A stretch of DNA of 36,055 bases, from positions 1 through 36,055 of the forward strand of contig NZ_JAGIKZ010000031.1 of the NCBI RefSeq assembly GCF_017874625.1, read 5' to 3'. This DNA is from Cytobacillus eiseniae. GTDB lineage: Bacteria > Bacillota > Bacilli > Bacillales > Cytobacillaceae. A program made the translations under genes and the position numbers. Shown piece after piece: positions 29,515 to 36,055 of this stretch (positions are counted from its first letter, which is position 1; each line of letters opens with the position of its first letter). The notes below the pieces were generated by a model, which was not told the DNA's origin, did not search any database, and saw nothing but the letters and a program-made list of their open reading frames with translations.

Positions 29515-29543
29515 ATTTTACAGAAAAACAAGTACCAGAGCAA
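29515..29543 (-). promoter_or_regulatory. Probable sigma-A promoter of upp
   Basis: Minus-strand -35 TTGCTC (29538-29543), 17-bp spacer, -10 TAAAAT (29515-29520). The -10 is good and the -35 weak. The predicted leader is about 45 nt. Confidence 0.5.
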
Positions 29544-29579
29544 CCGTCAGAAGCAATTGTTTTCGAATCGTTCGAATTA

Positions 29580-29660
29580 CTACAAAAGCGGAAGCGCCAA
29601 AGGTCTCGTGCGATGAATACGCTGCCGAAGTGTTACTTGTGGAGCTGGACTTAAACCAAA
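29580..29660. repeat. Degenerate copy of the structured dispersed element
   Basis: AAAAGCGGAAGCGCC, GCCGAAGTG and GGAGCTGGACTT keep the ends of the family seen at 3995 and 18564, but the central hairpin is largely lost. It lies between glyA and upp. Confidence 0.45.
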
Positions 29661-29710
29661 CAATTCACATCTTACATCCAACATGCGATTACATCATTCT
29701 ACTAACCAAC

Positions 29711-29743
29711 AAAAAGACTGCTCCCCTATTTTAGAGAGCAGCC
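29711..29743 (-). terminator. Terminator of glyA
   Basis: Minus-strand CTGCTC (29736-29741) with GAGCAG (29718-29723), then TCTTTTTGTTGG, starting 8 bp after the glyA stop. Confidence 0.88.
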
Positions 29744-29750
29744 TTAAAGC

Positions 29751-30992
29751 TTATCTTTCTGGATATAAAGTAAAGTTGCTTGTCAATGCTTCCACACGAT
29801 TCTTCGCTTCTTGTAGCTTGTCTTCCTGTTCGTGATTTTTCAATGTGAAGGCAATAAGTGAAGCAATGTCTTCCATTTCCTTTGCACCAAAGCCGCGAGA
29901 AGTAACGGCAGCTGTACCGATTCGGATGCCGCTAGTAACAAATGGGCTTTCAGGATCAAATGGAATCGTATTTTTATTCACCGTAATTCCAACCTCATCT
30001 AGCACTTTTTCAGCAATTTTTCCTGTTAAGCCTAGTGAGCGCATATCTACTAGTAATAGATGATTATCTGTTCCTCCAGAAACGATAGTCAATCCTTCCT
30101 TTTGAAGGCTTTCAGCAAGATGCTTAGCATTCGCCACTACATTTTCGATATACCCTTTGAATTCATCTTGGAGTGCTTCGCCAAATGCAACAGCTTTAGC
30201 AGCAATGACATGCATTAATGGACCGCCTTGGATTCCTGGGAAAATCGATTTATCAATTTTCTTCGCATATTCTTCCTTGCAAAGAATCATTCCGCCACGC
30301 GGGCCACGAAGTGTTTTATGTGTCGTTGTCGTCACAAAATCAGCATATGGAACTGGATTTTCATGAAGACCAGCTGCAACAAGGCCAGCAATATGAGCCA
30401 TGTCCACCATTAAATAAGCGCCTACTTCATCGGCTATTTCACGGAAACGCTTGAAATCGATCGCGCGCGGATACGCACTAGCACCAGCAACAATTAATTT
30501 CGGCTTATGTTCGCGAGCCTTTTCAAGAACAACATCATAGTCAATCATATGTGTCTTTTCGTCTACACCATATTCAACAAAGTTATATTGAACCCCACTG
30601 AAGTTAACAGGGCTTCCATGTGTTAAATGGCCGCCATGGGAAAGATTCATGCCAAGAACGGTATCCCCTTGCTCTAAAACCGTGAAGTAAACGGCCATAT
30701 TTGCTTGAGCACCTGAATGCGGCTGTACATTTGCATGCTCTGCTCCAAAAATTTGCTTCGCACGGTCACGAGCTAAATTTTCCACGACATCTACATGCTC
30801 ACATCCACCGTAATAACGTCTTCCTGGGTAGCCTTCTGCATATTTATTCGTTAGCACAGATCCTTGCGCTTCCATGACTGCTTCACTGACAAAGTTTTCA
30901 GATGCAATTAGTTCGATCTTTGTTCTTTGGCGATTTAACTCATCCTGGATCGATTGAAATACTTGTTGATCCTGCTGTTCTACATGCTTCAT
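29751..30992 (-). CDS. glyA: Serine hydroxymethyltransferase
   Basis: PLP enzyme converting serine and tetrahydrofolate to glycine and 5,10-methylene-THF, the main C1 source for thymidylate and purines. The product has 413 residues. Lys226 in [14 protein letters not shown] is the PLP lysine. Also visible are [11 protein letters not shown] (about 26-36), [15 protein letters not shown] (51-65) and [12 protein letters not shown] (195-206). ATG at 30992 ([10 protein letters not shown]) has GGGAGG upstream. Seven further in-frame codons upstream would run through that site and are rejected. The neighbours upp and ywlG are as in B. subtilis. Confidence 0.98.
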   Translation of the reverse strand: MKHVEQQDQQVFQSIQDELNRQRTKIELIASENFVSEAVMEAQGSVLTNKYAEGYPGRRYYGGCEHVDVVENLARDRAKQIFGAEHANVQPHSGAQANMAVYFTVLEQGDTVLGMNLSHGGHLTHGSPVNFSGVQYNFVEYGVDEKTHMIDYDVVLEKAREHKPKLIVAGASAYPRAIDFKRFREIADEVGAYLMVDMAHIAGLVAAGLHENPVPYADFVTTTTHKTLRGPRGGMILCKEEYAKKIDKSIFPGIQGGPLMHVIAAKAVAFGEALQDEFKGYIENVVANAKHLAESLQKEGLTIVSGGTDNHLLLVDMRSLGLTGKIAEKVLDEVGITVNKNTIPFDPESPFVTSGIRIGTAAVTSRGFGAKEMEDIASLIAFTLKNHEQEDKLQEAKNRVEALTSNFTLYPER

Positions 30993-31139
30993 AATAAAAT
31001 CCTCCCTTTTCAACGAAACGATTTCCTAGTAGATATGTATTCTTCTATTTTGAAAATTCTATTTTATTTTATCATGTTTTCATTTTGAATAGAATAAGAA
31101 TCCTACTTTGCAATGAATGGCTGCCGCCTGCACTCTATT

Positions 31140-31703
31140 TTAGCAGGATTCATTTTCACTTGTACGCTTATACACCGCACGTGTGCCGCCAATCAGCTTA
31201 GGTCTAGTTGTCGCCATTGTTACATGGGCTTCTCCCACAAACTTTTCCGCTGCTCTGATCGGAACGGCTACAGGCTTCAAGTGCATCCCAATAAAGGTAT
31301 CCCCGATATCCATCCCTGCATCTGCTTGAATATGCTCAACAACAACCGGATCTTGAAAATGATTAAAAGCATAGGTTGCCATCGCTCCCCCTGCATTTCG
31401 AACAGGAATGACTGTCACTTCTGTCAGCTTTCTTTCTTCTGCCGTTGTTCGCTCCACAACTAACGCCCTATTCAGATGCTCACAGCATTGAAAGGCAAGC
31501 GCTACCCCCGTTTGCTCTTGCAGCTTTTTCATTTGTGAAAAAATCATTTTAGCCACTTGCTCGGTCCCCGCTGTGCCAATTTTCTTTCCAGCCACTTCAC
31601 TTGTGCTGCAGCCGATCACAAACAGCTGGTTGGCATGTAATGATACTTGCTCGGAAAATGCCTGAAGTATGGCGGCTAATTGTTTTTGAATGTCATCTAC
31701 CAT
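31140..31703 (-). CDS. ywlG: YwlG, conserved TIGR01440/UPF0340 family protein
   Basis: A 187-residue soluble protein of the YwlG family, found beside glyA in Bacillaceae. Recognisable segments are [19 protein letters not shown] (about 28-46), [15 protein letters not shown] (about 81-95) and [18 protein letters not shown] (about 132-149). No signal peptide or membrane helix. ATG at 31703 has AAAGGGTG upstream. Its biochemical function is not established as far as I know. It sits between rpiB and glyA with about 100-200 bp gaps, so cotranscription with glyA is possible but unproven. Confidence 0.88.
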   Translation of the reverse strand: MVDDIQKQLAAILQAFSEQVSLHANQLFVIGCSTSEVAGKKIGTAGTEQVAKMIFSQMKKLQEQTGVALAFQCCEHLNRALVVERTTAEERKLTEVTVIPVRNAGGAMATYAFNHFQDPVVVEHIQADAGMDIGDTFIGMHLKPVAVPIRAAEKFVGEAHVTMATTRPKLIGGTRAVYKRTSENESC

Positions 31704-31809
31704 AAAAGTTCACCCTTTCCTGTTTGGTAAGGAGTCAGAGTATTGTCTATCTTCATTAGGAACACTCCGGCAGTATATCTTTTGCACGACCTAAGCGTTC
31801 TACTTATAG

Positions 31810-31920
31810 GAGGAGCGCCTAGCCCCTCCAAGTTCATAAGCCATATCTATTCAGAAAGGCCTTCCAACTAGTTTTTCGCCATGCCTGTAGCTGATCAAGA
31901 AGCCTTCTCATAAGCTCTTG
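31810..31920. repeat. Degenerate, inverted copy of the structured dispersed element
   Basis: The plus strand has AGCGCCTAGCCCCTC, then CATAAGCC, then AGGCCTTCC. This order corresponds to the complement of the copies at 3995 and 18564. The distal half is poorly kept. It fills the rpiB-ywlG gap. Confidence 0.4.
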
Positions 31921-31923
31921 CCT

Positions 31924-32364
31924 TTATTTGTTTTCGTAGTTTTTAATTTTTCCAACCCGATTTTCATGACGGCCGCCTTCATATTCTGTTGTCAGCCATA
32001 CTTTCGCAATTTCACGCGCAAGCCCTGGGCCAATCACACGTTCACCCATTGCAAGCATATTGCTGTCATTATGTTCACGCGTTGCTTTCGCACTGAACAA
32101 ATCATGTACGAGCGCACAGCGAATGCCGTTCACCTTATTTGCGGCAATACTCATCCCAATGCCTGTCCCGCAAATGAGAATGCCCTTATCAAACTCTCCA
32201 TTTGCTACTTTCTCAGCAACTGGCAATGCATAGTCCGGATAGTCAACAGACGTCCCACATTCACAGCCGAAATCCTCAAATTCAATGCCCATTTCACTCA
32301 TTAAGCCTTTTATTTCCTCACGAATATTTACTCCACCATGATCAGATGCAATCGCTACCTTCAT
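31924..32364 (-). CDS. rpiB: Ribose-5-phosphate isomerase B (RpiB/LacAB family)
   Basis: Interconverts ribose-5-phosphate and ribulose-5-phosphate in the pentose phosphate pathway. The product has 146 residues. SDHGG (7-11), Cys65 in ILICGTGIGMSIAANK (catalytic base), REHNDSNMLAMGERVIG (96-112) and the C-terminal RHENRV are family hallmarks. ATG at 32364 has GGAGG 8 nt upstream; the in-frame extension of six codons covers it and is rejected. It corresponds to B. subtilis ywlF. A LacA/LacB role cannot be excluded from sequence, but the context favours RpiB. Confidence 0.94.
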   Translation of the reverse strand: MKVAIASDHGGVNIREEIKGLMSEMGIEFEDFGCECGTSVDYPDYALPVAEKVANGEFDKGILICGTGIGMSIAANKVNGIRCALVHDLFSAKATREHNDSNMLAMGERVIGPGLAREIAKVWLTTEYEGGRHENRVGKIKNYENK

Positions 32365-32454
32365 GTAGAAATCCTCCTTCAACCCAAGTCACTTTTATCA
32401 TAAACCTGCCCTTATTTTGGCATAAATATCGGAAAATAGAAAGGGACAGCTCGA

Positions 32455-32580
32455 TAAACAAATGCGCAAGCGCCTAAGGTCTCGCCGTACAAAGTGGATA
32501 ATTGCCTCTCTCGATAAAGGAAAGCGCGTTTGACGTAATGTACTAAAGTTTGATAGGCGATAAGCGCCGAAGCTTAACCT
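32455..32580. repeat. Structured dispersed element, diverged copy
   Basis: Ends GCGCAAGCGCCTAAGGTCTC and GGCGATAAGCGCCGAAGCTTAA match the family outline, and AAGCGCC/GGCG pairing is possible. The interior differs from the copies at 3995 and 18564, with a GTAC-containing arm pair instead. Confidence 0.5.
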
Positions 32581-32635
32581 GCACTTAATTACTCAAAAAT
32601 TTATACGTCGTGCGACTTTTTTAGTTCCTAAGCAT

Positions 32636-32662
32636 GAAAAAAAGCCTTCACAATGGAAGGCC
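32636..32662 (-). terminator. Terminator of the chemoreceptor gene
   Basis: Minus-strand GCCTTC (32656-32661) with GAAGGC (32644-32649), a 6-nt loop, then TTTTTTTCATGC. It starts 8 bp after the stop codon. Confidence 0.9.
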
Positions 32663-32669
32663 TTCGTTA

Positions 32670-33965
32670 TTAAATCTGGAAACGAGTAATCGTATTTTTT
32701 AATTTATCTGCTTGCCCTTTTAACTCATTTGCTAAGGATTCAACATTGGACATGACATCTGTTTGATGGTCTGTCGCTGTTGCAACCTCTTGGGCACCTG
32801 CTGATGTTTCTTCCGCAATGGCTGCCACCTCTTGTGATTGAGAAGCCGTTAGCTGAATACTTTGCATTTGACGGTCCACTAGTGAAGTAATAGCAGAAAC
32901 AGATAAAGCCATTTCATTGACTGTTGTCGTCATTTCTTCAATAACAACATTTGTTTCTGTCCCTTTTTTTGCTTCTTCATTAGCCATTTCAACCTGTTCA
33001 GCAATTTGGCGTACGACATTTTGCACTTCAGCTTGAATATTTTTAATTAAATCAGAGATCCCCTGTACGGCATGGGCACTTTCATCTGCTAGCTTTCTTA
33101 CTTCTTCGGCAACGACAGCAAAGCCTTTGCCATGTTCACCTGCACGAGCCGCTTCAATCGATGCGTTGAGAGCAAGAAGATTGGTTTGAGCGGCAATATC
33201 TCCTACCAATTGGATGATTTGCTCAACCTTAGCTGCATTTTCTTCTAAACGCTTTACTGTTTGAAGGGATTGCTGATTTTCATTCGCAAGACTCTCAATT
33301 CCTGACACAAGAGAATGAATAATTCTCTTCGAATCATGCAAGTCTTGCACCATTTCAGTTGAAACCACTTCAGATGCCTTTGCCTTGTCTTGCACTTCTT
33401 CAGCAATTCGAATGACATCATCCACTGATTCAGCTGTTGATTGAATCGCGATCGCTGAATTATCTGCTCCAATGGAGATTTCATTGATTGTTCTAGAAAT
33501 CGCATCTGCTTGCTCAGCTGCAAAAGTTGATTCCTTGGATATAGCAATTACCTTGTCGTTCGTTTCACGAAAATTCTCATCAATTTGATGAACCATTTCT
33601 CTAAGATTGGCAAGCATATCATTAAATGCAAGACCTAATGAGCGGATTTCATCATCTGCTTTAGACAATTTTACATCCTCACGAATATTTCCTTGAGCGG
33701 CCTTTAATGCCATTTTCTCAAGTCTTTGCAATGGCTTTATAATGACACCAGCTGCAAAAAAGGCTAAAATCCCCGACCAAATAATCCCAAGGCTAAGTGT
33801 AATAATCGAATAGACTACTTCTCCAAATGGAAGGATATCCTGAATCATCGGGTATAAAAAGTAAATAAAGAAAGCAGATGTTGAATACGTAATGACTGCT
33901 AATATCGTTGTAAACAACACAAGCTTCTTTCTTAAACCAAATTTATAATTCTGTTTCTCCTCCAT
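32670..33965 (-). CDS. Methyl-accepting chemotaxis protein without an external sensor domain
   Basis: Signals to CheA through its cytoplasmic coiled-coil. The 431-residue product has two membrane helices (about 14-36 and 47-71) joined by only about ten residues, then a HAMP-like segment (about 72-125), and a signalling hairpin whose tip is [20 protein letters not shown] followed by [13 protein letters not shown]. With no periplasmic domain it must sense membrane state, redox or internal signals, or act through partners; that is inference. ATG at 33965 has AAGGGGG upstream. It overlaps the end of ywlE by 23 nt, so the two are cotranscribed. This gene is absent between ywlE and ywlF in B. subtilis. 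Confidence 0.92.
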   Translation of the reverse strand: MEEKQNYKFGLRKKLVLFTTILAVITYSTSAFFIYFLYPMIQDILPFGEVVYSIITLSLGIIWSGILAFFAAGVIIKPLQRLEKMALKAAQGNIREDVKLSKADDEIRSLGLAFNDMLANLREMVHQIDENFRETNDKVIAISKESTFAAEQADAISRTINEISIGADNSAIAIQSTAESVDDVIRIAEEVQDKAKASEVVSTEMVQDLHDSKRIIHSLVSGIESLANENQQSLQTVKRLEENAAKVEQIIQLVGDIAAQTNLLALNASIEAARAGEHGKGFAVVAEEVRKLADESAHAVQGISDLIKNIQAEVQNVVRQIAEQVEMANEEAKKGTETNVVIEEMTTTVNEMALSVSAITSLVDRQMQSIQLTASQSQEVAAIAEETSAGAQEVATATDHQTDVMSNVESLANELKGQADKLKNTITRFQI

Positions 33966-34422
33966 TATGGTCCCCCTTGTAATCTTTCTGTAAAATTGGC
34001 GTTATTTTCCGAATCATTTCATTTAGTTCTTTATATGTGTCCCTATAGCTCATAAGGGGACCACCAAAAGGATCCATGATATCGGGATTTCCGCTTTCTC
34101 CTGCAAATTCCTTGAGTGTGTACGTCTTTCCAGCAGCTGCTGGATACATACTGAGAACGGCAGCCTTATGGCTCAATGTCATCGTTAAAATATAGCTCGT
34201 CCAATTTACGAGCTGTTCATTCATCATGGCTGACTGATGTTGATTAAAGAGGATCCCCTCTTCTGCAAGCACTTTTATTGTATTTTCTGATGCCGCACTG
34301 CCATCCATTGCATAAACACCAGCTGATTTCACTTCAACATTTGGAAGATGATTCTTCAAAATGGCTTCAGCCATCGGGCTCCGACACGTATTTCCTGTAC
34401 AAACAAATAAGACGCGAGTCAT
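33943..34422 (-). CDS. ywlE: Protein-arginine phosphatase YwlE (low-MW PTP family)
   Basis: Removes phosphate from phospho-arginine, opposing the McsB kinase in CtsR/ClpCP control and protein quality control. The product has 159 residues. The P-loop [12 protein letters not shown] starts with nucleophile Cys8. Thr12 occupies the position that gives YwlE its phospho-arginine preference in B. subtilis. The general acid is Asp117 in [11 protein letters not shown] at 34422 has AAAGGAGG upstream. Its C-terminus overlaps the start of the chemoreceptor gene in another frame. It is about nine residues longer at the C-terminus than the usual family length of 150. Confidence 0.95.
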   Translation of the reverse strand: MTRVLFVCTGNTCRSPMAEAILKNHLPNVEVKSAGVYAMDGSAASENTIKVLAEEGILFNQHQSAMMNEQLVNWTSYILTMTLSHKAAVLSMYPAAAGKTYTLKEFAGESGNPDIMDPFGGPLMSYRDTYKELNEMIRKITPILQKDYKGDHNGGETEL

Positions 34423-34442
34423 AGCTGTGCCTCCTTTCCCCC

Positions 34443-34448
34443 ATTATA
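34443..34448 (-). promoter_or_regulatory. Possible -10 of the ywlE promoter
   Basis: A perfect TATAAT on the minus strand, 20 bp upstream of the start codon. TTGAAT lies 15 bp further upstream, a short spacer. Transcription would begin at or next to the ribosome site. Confidence 0.4.
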
Positions 34449-34539
34449 AGCCAAAACGCCCAGATTCAATAGTGCCCATCGATAAATTTATTCTTACTTT
34501 TTTTGAAAAGATTTTGTCAAATGAACAAATACTCAGAAC

Positions 34540-34640
34540 GCTTAGTCATCCTCAAGCAAAACAAAAGCCAAGTCTTCCAAAAAAGGTACTCTTTACCTCT
34601 CCCGGAAGGCTTGGCTTTGTGAACTGGAGCACCTCTAATC
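34540..34640. repeat. Structured dispersed element, copy upstream of ywlE
   Basis: Helices AGCCAAG (34566-34572) with CTTGGCT (34610-34616), CTTCC (34574-34578) with GGAAG (34604-34608), and AGGTA (34584-34588) with TACCT (34594-34598) around CTCTT. Flanks TCATCCTCAAGC and GTGAACTGGAGC correspond to the family ends. The helices again differ in sequence from the other copies while keeping pairing. Confidence 0.6.
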
Positions 34641-34877
34641 AGAAGGCTCTTTCGTAAACATTATTGCTATTTTAGTAAAGCTTGATTTTCGCTCTAATCA
34701 ACCGACTGATTGGGTAAATCATATTTTGACATTTAATTTATAAACAACATTTTTTTCGAAAATAACCTATCGAAAAAACACTTTTACCTGTTTAAAGAAT
34801 ACGCTGCTGAAGCACTCTTTCTAGCGATTGTCATGGATCCACCCACAGCAATTTCCTTGTGGACGAGCAAAAAAAAG

Positions 34878-35429
34878 CTAGCCAAACAAAAGTTTGATTC
34901 CAAATGCGATAAGGATGCTCCCTCCTAATGCTTCGCTATAAGAACCAAGCCACCCTTGAACCTTTCGACCAATCAAAAGACCGAGCCACGTAAGAATGGT
35001 AGCAGTCGTGCCGAAGCAGATTAACACAATGAGCATCTTCGCACCATATATTCCTAGCGTTAACCCTACTGAAAAGCTATCAAGACTGACACTAAAGCCA
35101 AAAAGGAGCAAGCCCCAGCCAACAGGTGTAATCATGCTGCTTTCTTCCTTTTTAAAACCTGACCAAATCATCTGAATGCCTAATAGTAGAAGCAGTCCGC
35201 CTCCTACATAAGTAGCAAACATACCAAATTGTTCTGATAAAAATTTGCCTGTAATCATTCCCAAAAGCGGCATCCAAACGTGAAACATTCCAATCAACAG
35301 GCCGATTTTTAGTATTTGTCTAAGCCTCAGCTTGTACATCCCCATGCCAAGACCTACCGAAAAGGCATCCATTGCTAATGCAAATGCCATTAATGTTAGT
35401 GTAAATAAAACGCTAAACAGTTCTCCCAT
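34878..35429 (-). CDS. mntP: Manganese efflux pump MntP (YwlD)
   Basis: Membrane exporter of Mn(II), 183 residues with six predicted helices. The two-fold repeat each carries an aspartate signature: [15 protein letters not shown] (about 18-32) and [16 protein letters not shown] (about 113-128). ATG at 35429 (MGELFSVLF) has AAGGGGG 7 nt upstream. Position next to ywlE matches B. subtilis ywlD. No yybP-ykoY riboswitch signature is recognisable upstream. Confidence 0.94.
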   Translation of the reverse strand: MGELFSVLFTLTLMAFALAMDAFSVGLGMGMYKLRLRQILKIGLLIGMFHVWMPLLGMITGKFLSEQFGMFATYVGGGLLLLLGIQMIWSGFKKEESSMITPVGWGLLLFGFSVSLDSFSVGLTLGIYGAKMLIVLICFGTTATILTWLGLLIGRKVQGWLGSYSEALGGSILIAFGIKLLFG

Positions 35430-35608
35430 CTATACGCCCCCTTGGACCTGCTAATTCAACATATGCACGTCCTAGGAGTTTTAGAAGATGAAACAAATTC
35501 CACAATAACGTTTTTCTGATTAGGGCGGGGGGTGATCCTACATTATTAGGAGAGTACATAGAGTAAGTGAGTCGGTTGTTCTACTTACTTTATACTAGTT
35601 TCTGAGAG
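35430..35608. other. Gap between mntP and the right-hand tandem array
   Basis: No gene. Only weak inverted repeats, such as TCCTA/TAGGA near 35537. I see no convincing mntP promoter or riboswitch. Confidence 0.4.
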
Positions 35609-36055
35609 TTGTTTGGGGTGCTATAAATCTTATTAAAGACTCTTTCGCTGGATTTTTCCGTCGTTCGGTGTTCTATACACCTTATTGAAGACTCTTTCGT
35701 TGGATTTTTCCGTCGTTCGGGGTTCTATACGCCTTATTGAAGACTCTTTCGTTGGATTTTCCGGTCGTTCGGGGTTCTATACACCTTATTGAAGACTCTT
35801 TCGCTGGATTTTCCGGTCGTTCGGGGTTCTATACGCCTTATTGAAGACTCTTTCGCTGGATTTTTCCGTCGTTCGGTGTTCTATACACCTTATTGAAGAC
35901 TCTTTCGTTGGATTTTTCCGTCGTTCAGGGTTCTATACACCTTATTGAAGACTCTTTCGCTGGATTTTCCGGTCGTTCGGGGTTCTATACACCTTATTGA
36001 AGACTCTTTCGCTGGATTTTCCGGTCGTTCGGGGTTCTATACGCCTTATTGAAGA
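35609..36055. repeat. 52-bp tandem array at the right edge (array B)
   Basis: The anchor GACTCTTTCG recurs at 35638, 35690, 35742, 35794, 35846, 35898, 35950 and 36002, every step exactly 52 bp. The first unit is the most diverged and the array continues beyond the window. Variants (TTTTTCCG or TTTTCCGG; TATACACC or TATACGCC) are shuffled between units. Some units contain GGTGT-TCTAT-ACACC (for example 35667-35681), but most have this inverted repeat imperfect. There are no unique spacers and no coding frame. Confidence 0.95.

Larger units (their letters stand above)
32365..32669. other. Intergenic region MCP-rpiB
   Basis: Contains a degenerate hairpin element (32455-32580) and the terminator of the chemoreceptor gene (32636-32662). 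The rpiB promoter must lie between 32380 and 32460. TATGAT on the minus strand near 32413 is a possible -10, but I see no good -35. Confidence 0.45.
34423..34877. other. Intergenic region mntP-ywlE
   Basis: No gene. It contains a hairpin element copy (34540-34640). At the right edge there is a weak possible mntP terminator: CAAAC/GTTTG (34883-34896) inside the gene end, then a T-run at 34869-34876 on the transcribed strand. The rest (34650-34865) shows nothing I can name. Confidence 0.45.

Noticed and set aside
31113..31463. 116-codon plus-strand frame antisense to ywlG
   Set aside because: Shadow of ywlG with no ribosome site.
31918..32304. 128-codon plus-strand frame antisense to rpiB
   Set aside because: Covers a clear rpiB gene. 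Cys/His content is a by-product of the complementary strand.
35430..35640. Manganese (yybP-ykoY) riboswitch upstream of mntP
   Set aside because: Expected from function in some species, but I could not find its conserved loop sequences here.

Overview
The window comes from a spore-forming, low-to-mid GC Gram-positive of the Bacillaceae. Evidence is the mnaA-upp-glyA-ywlG-rpiB-ywlE-mntP block upstream of an atpIBEFHAGDC operon, followed by ywzB, ywmB, murAA and spoIID, which is the order known from Bacillus subtilis. It is not B. subtilis itself, because a complete 11-gene complex I operon (nuoABCDHIJKLMN) sits between atpC and ywzB, as in the B. cereus group and several environmental Bacillus-like genera. 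I do not call a species. Every convincing gene lies on the minus strand, so the genes read from high to low coordinates.

Layout in order of transcription: mntP (Mn efflux), ywlE (protein-arginine phosphatase), a chemoreceptor without an external domain, rpiB, ywlG, glyA, upp and mnaA (C1, nucleotide and wall-sugar metabolism), then a secreted Vpr-like subtilase placed between mnaA and the atp operon. The complete F1Fo ATP synthase operon (24120-16640) and the complex I operon (15753-4980) follow, each with its own promoter and terminator, together forming a proton-circuit island: complex I pumps protons and ATP synthase uses them. NuoE, NuoF and NuoG (the NADH-oxidising arm) are absent, and NuoC carries a roughly 250-residue Lys/Ala-rich tandem-repeat extension. 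Last come ywzB, ywmB, murAA (peptidoglycan precursor) and spoIID (spore engulfment, with a visible sigma-E promoter).

The unusual content is in the intergenic DNA. Four structured repeat families are visible. (1) Three 188-bp elements (128-315, 4663-4850, 24407-24594) each hold exactly four CGG-N7-CCG palindromes whose centres are spaced 51, 61 and 51 bp in all three copies, although the DNA between them has diverged. (2) A 52-bp tandem array with an internal hairpin (16154-16590) lies between the atp and nuo operons. (3) An unrelated-looking array, also with a 52-bp period, runs off the window end (35609-36055). (4) A hairpin element of about 110 bp, with compensatory changes between copies, occurs at several sites including inside the atp operon. 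The phased-palindrome elements are the best candidate for an undescribed system. Their function cannot be read from this window.

Several intercistronic stem-loops (nuoK-nuoL, atpE-atpF, atpA-atpG) lack U-tracts and look like mRNA-processing or stability elements rather than terminators. Several genes use TTG or GTG starts (murAA, ywmB and atpB TTG; atpG and atpF GTG), chosen by ribosome-binding-site position.
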